8,103 nucleotides of DNA, taken from an uncultured Chitinophagaceae bacterium (GTDB lineage Bacteria > Bacteroidota > Bacteroidia > Chitinophagales > Chitinophagaceae). Positions 6,549 through 8,103 of the stretch are shown piece by piece. The stretch spans positions 1-8,103 of the forward strand of contig CAIMKO010000302.1 of the NCBI GenBank assembly GCA_903841915.1, read 5' to 3'. The position numbers were made by a program, and so were the translations under genes. Numbering within the stretch: position 1 is the stretch's first letter; each line of letters opens with the position of its first letter. A model generated the notes under the pieces. That model saw only the letters and a list, made by a program, of their open reading frames with translations, did no database searches and had not been told where the DNA came from.

Positions 6549-6583
6549 ACCGAAATCCAAGGGGGCGTGAGGATATTTTCGGT
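6549..6583 (+). promoter_or_regulatory. Inverted repeat / possible leader hairpin before the receptor operon
   Basis: ACCGAAA (6549-6555) is complementary to TTTCGGT (6577-6583). After a three-base bulge, TCC (6556-6558) pairs with GGA (6571-6573), leaving a 12-nt loop rich in G. There is no T-run after it, so it does not look like an intrinsic terminator of the kinase gene. It may be an operator or a structured 5' leader. Otherwise the 6490-6621 gap shows only the LacI-type palindrome. Confidence 0.3.
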
Positions 6584-6621
6584 AAGTTTAATGCTTAGTA
6601 TTCATCTAATCCTAACAAAAG

Positions 6622-7353
6622 ATGCCAATGAAATATATCAAGACTGCTCTTTTGTGCCTATTCGTTTTTTCAGTTAATGTCTCATTCTCTCAAAATCCTA
6701 GCTCAGACTCTTTACAACACGAACATGCTGTAAAAAATGCAAGAGACTTTTATCGGGCATCGATGAAAGAGAATTTGTTATTGTTCAACGGCAGTGAATA
6801 TGGAAGTTTCGGACATAATTCCTTTGGATCGCCTTTTTTTGAATCCGACAGTTTAATGAAAGGCAGTATTTTATTTATGGATAACTGGTATGAGGATCTA
6901 AACTTTCAATATGACCTGATGATCGACAAATTGATCATGTATGATTATAAAAAAAGCTACTCTGTAACATTAGCCGGCGAACAGATAAAAGAATTCATCA
7001 TCAACGGGCATCATTTTTATCGCCTTGAAAATATTGCATCTTCAAACACAGCAGGCTTTTATGAAAATCTTGTGGAAGGCGTAAATAAATTATGGGCAAG
7101 GCGGGAGAAAAAAGTGGTGTTGTCGGCCAATGCAGAAGACAGAACCTCCCGATTCACTCAATACAATTCATTCTTTATTCAAAAGAATAGGTTGTTTTAT
7201 CCGGTTGCTGATGAAAACTCATTGCTAAAAACAATGGAAGACAAAAAAGATGATATCAAAAAATATATCAGAAAGAATAAAATAAAATTCAGGAAACAAT
7301 TCGAATCCGCTGCTGTCAAAGTGCTGGTTTATTATAATCAACTAATGCCATAA
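6622..7353 (+). CDS. Secreted protein of unknown function, partner of the TonB-dependent receptor
   Basis: I do not recognise a named family for this 243-residue protein. A signal peptide covers residues 1-23 (MPMKYIKTALLCLFVFS..., cut near SFSQ). There is no lipobox cysteine, so it is probably periplasmic or surface-associated rather than a lipoprotein. Residues 80-137 show the alternating beta pattern 'KGSILFMDNWYEDLNFQYDLMIDKLIM...' split over strands, with a YDL..DKL core that recurs, as I recall, in Bacteroidota secreted proteins. The C-terminal part (202-240) is very basic and helical (KKDDIKKYIRKNKIKFRKQF), ending VKVLVYYNQLMP. A second ATG at codon 3 could also be the start. The next gene starts 1 nt after its stop (taaaATG), so the two are translationally coupled and probably act together. 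Confidence 0.8.
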   Translation: MPMKYIKTALLCLFVFSVNVSFSQNPSSDSLQHEHAVKNARDFYRASMKENLLLFNGSEYGSFGHNSFGSPFFESDSLMKGSILFMDNWYEDLNFQYDLMIDKLIMYDYKKSYSVTLAGEQIKEFIINGHHFYRLENIASSNTAGFYENLVEGVNKLWARREKKVVLSANAEDRTSRFTQYNSFFIQKNRLFYPVADENSLLKTMEDKKDDIKKYIRKNKIKFRKQFESAAVKVLVYYNQLMP

Positions 7354-7354
7354 A

Positions 7355-8103
7355 ATGATCTATTTCCGTTCTGCGCTCCTCTTCATCTTTATGCTCCTTT
7401 TTGTTGCTTCAACAGAAGGGCAGAATAAGAAATTGATCAGTGCTGATTTTAAGAACGAATCATTTGATGAGTTTGTGCATACCGTTGAATCGCTTTACCC
7501 CTGCCATTTTTATTATGATACTGCTGAACTGGCAAATTATAATGTTACACTTAAAGCAAATCAATTAACCATTCAGCAATTATTGAACCGAGTATTTAAT
7601 AGAACCACTTTTCATTTTGCAGTAGATGAGAACCGAATCTTCATTACCAAAAGATCAGCTATACAAACTTATTTGCCCAAAAACTTTCCGGGATATGAAA
7701 GAGTTCTTGCAGATTCTTCCAAAACTGATGAATTTGTTTTAACAGAAGAGTCTCCCGAAAAAGACAAACTTCTTGTTTCTCTTGAAAATAAATTATTTGA
7801 AATAGGCATCAAGAACAATAACTCCAATACTGCAAAAGCAACACTGGCAGGCTATGTAAGTGATATTAAGAACGGAGAACCGATTGCCGGTGCATCGGTT
7901 TATCTGGATAGCCCGTCCATCGGAGTGAATACGGATAAATTCGGATATTATTCCTTGACACTTCCAAAAGGCAGACATCTTATCAAGATCAGCAGTGCCG
8001 GCATGCAAAATACGTATCGACAGATCATGCTTCATGGTGATGGAAAACTGAATATCGAACTGCAGGATTTTGTAGCCAGTCTTAAGACCATTGTTGTATC
8101 AAC
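7355..8103 (+). CDS. TonB-dependent receptor with STN and carboxypeptidase-regulatory-like domains (partial, N-terminus only)
   Basis: The frame starts at ATG 7355 and stays open to the right edge (249 codons). A signal peptide (~1-20, SALLFIFMLLFVAS) is followed by an STN-like domain (~28-99; FKNESFDEFVHTVES, LTIQQLLNRVFNRTTFHF, RIFITK). A ~60-residue linker comes next (100-160). Then comes a carboxypeptidase-D regulatory-like beta-sandwich (~163-237; AGYVSDIKNGEPIAGASVYL, TDKFGYYSLTLPKGRHLIKI), and LKTIVVS at the edge is the usual lead into the TonB plug domain. This order is typical of SusC/RagA-like outer-membrane transporters of Bacteroidota. The plug, barrel and any SusD partner lie outside the window, so the ligand is unknown. 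STN domains in such receptors commonly signal to a FecR-type anti-sigma factor; none is visible here. It is coupled to the preceding gene (1-nt gap). Confidence 0.86.
   Translation, partial: MIYFRSALLFIFMLLFVASTEGQNKKLISADFKNESFDEFVHTVESLYPCHFYYDTAELANYNVTLKANQLTIQQLLNRVFNRTTFHFAVDENRIFITKRSAIQTYLPKNFPGYERVLADSSKTDEFVLTEESPEKDKLLVSLENKLFEIGIKNNNSNTAKATLAGYVSDIKNGEPIAGASVYLDSPSIGVNTDKFGYYSLTLPKGRHLIKISSAGMQNTYRQIMLHGDGKLNIELQDFVASLKTIVVS

Noticed and set aside
6583..6590. TAAGTTTA as a -7 promoter box for the receptor operon
   Set aside because: It is a one-mismatch box, but there is no TTTG-like element 19-21 nt upstream (the region is G-rich). The nearest TTTG is ~45 nt away, inside the palindrome.
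7793..8035. Minus-strand open frame of 80 codons inside the receptor gene
   Set aside because: Antisense to a clear STN/carboxypeptidase-like receptor frame; its cysteine-rich translation looks random.

Overview
The window looks like ordinary chromosomal DNA from a member of the Bacteroidota, most likely the Chitinophagaceae or a close relative. The evidence is an AT-rich base composition, genes without Shine-Dalgarno sequences, a promoter with the Bacteroidota-type TTTG / TAnnTTTG architecture, a DUF3857 protein, and a TonB-dependent receptor N-terminus with STN and carboxypeptidase-like regulatory domains. I see no phage, IS transposase, CRISPR array, tRNA or rRNA.

Left part (1-3283). A secreted DUF3857/transglutaminase-type protein runs off the left edge on the minus strand. 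Across an 83-bp gap it diverges from a plus-strand pair: queG (epoxyqueuosine reductase, last step of queuosine synthesis, apparent TTG start) and anmK (anhydro-MurNAc kinase, peptidoglycan recycling). Both are housekeeping enzymes with intact motifs.

Middle (3267-5294). Two minus-strand genes converge on anmK. One is a membrane-anchored SRPBCC protein whose last 17 bp overlap the end of anmK. The other is an ABC-2 type permease with no ATPase nearby, a G8 homopolymer near its 5' end and a well-formed promoter. The 313-bp gap upstream of the permease holds that promoter, a set of TTGGTTT repeats, and a ~150-bp imperfect palindrome that looks like a dispersed intergenic repeat.

Right part (5295-8103). 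folK (HPPK, folate synthesis) and a deoxynucleoside kinase form a tight pair, both feeding nucleotide and one-carbon metabolism. A 132-bp gap follows, holding a perfect LacI/PurR-type palindrome (GCAAACGTTTGC) and a second dyad. These lie in front of a secreted protein of unknown function and, 1 nt downstream, a TonB-dependent receptor truncated by the right edge. The last two genes are almost certainly one operon for outer-membrane uptake or sensing.

No clearly new biological system is visible. The best leads are the palindrome in front of the receptor operon, the dispersed-repeat candidate, the repeats and promoter of the orphan permease together with its G8 tract, and the uncharacterised receptor partner.
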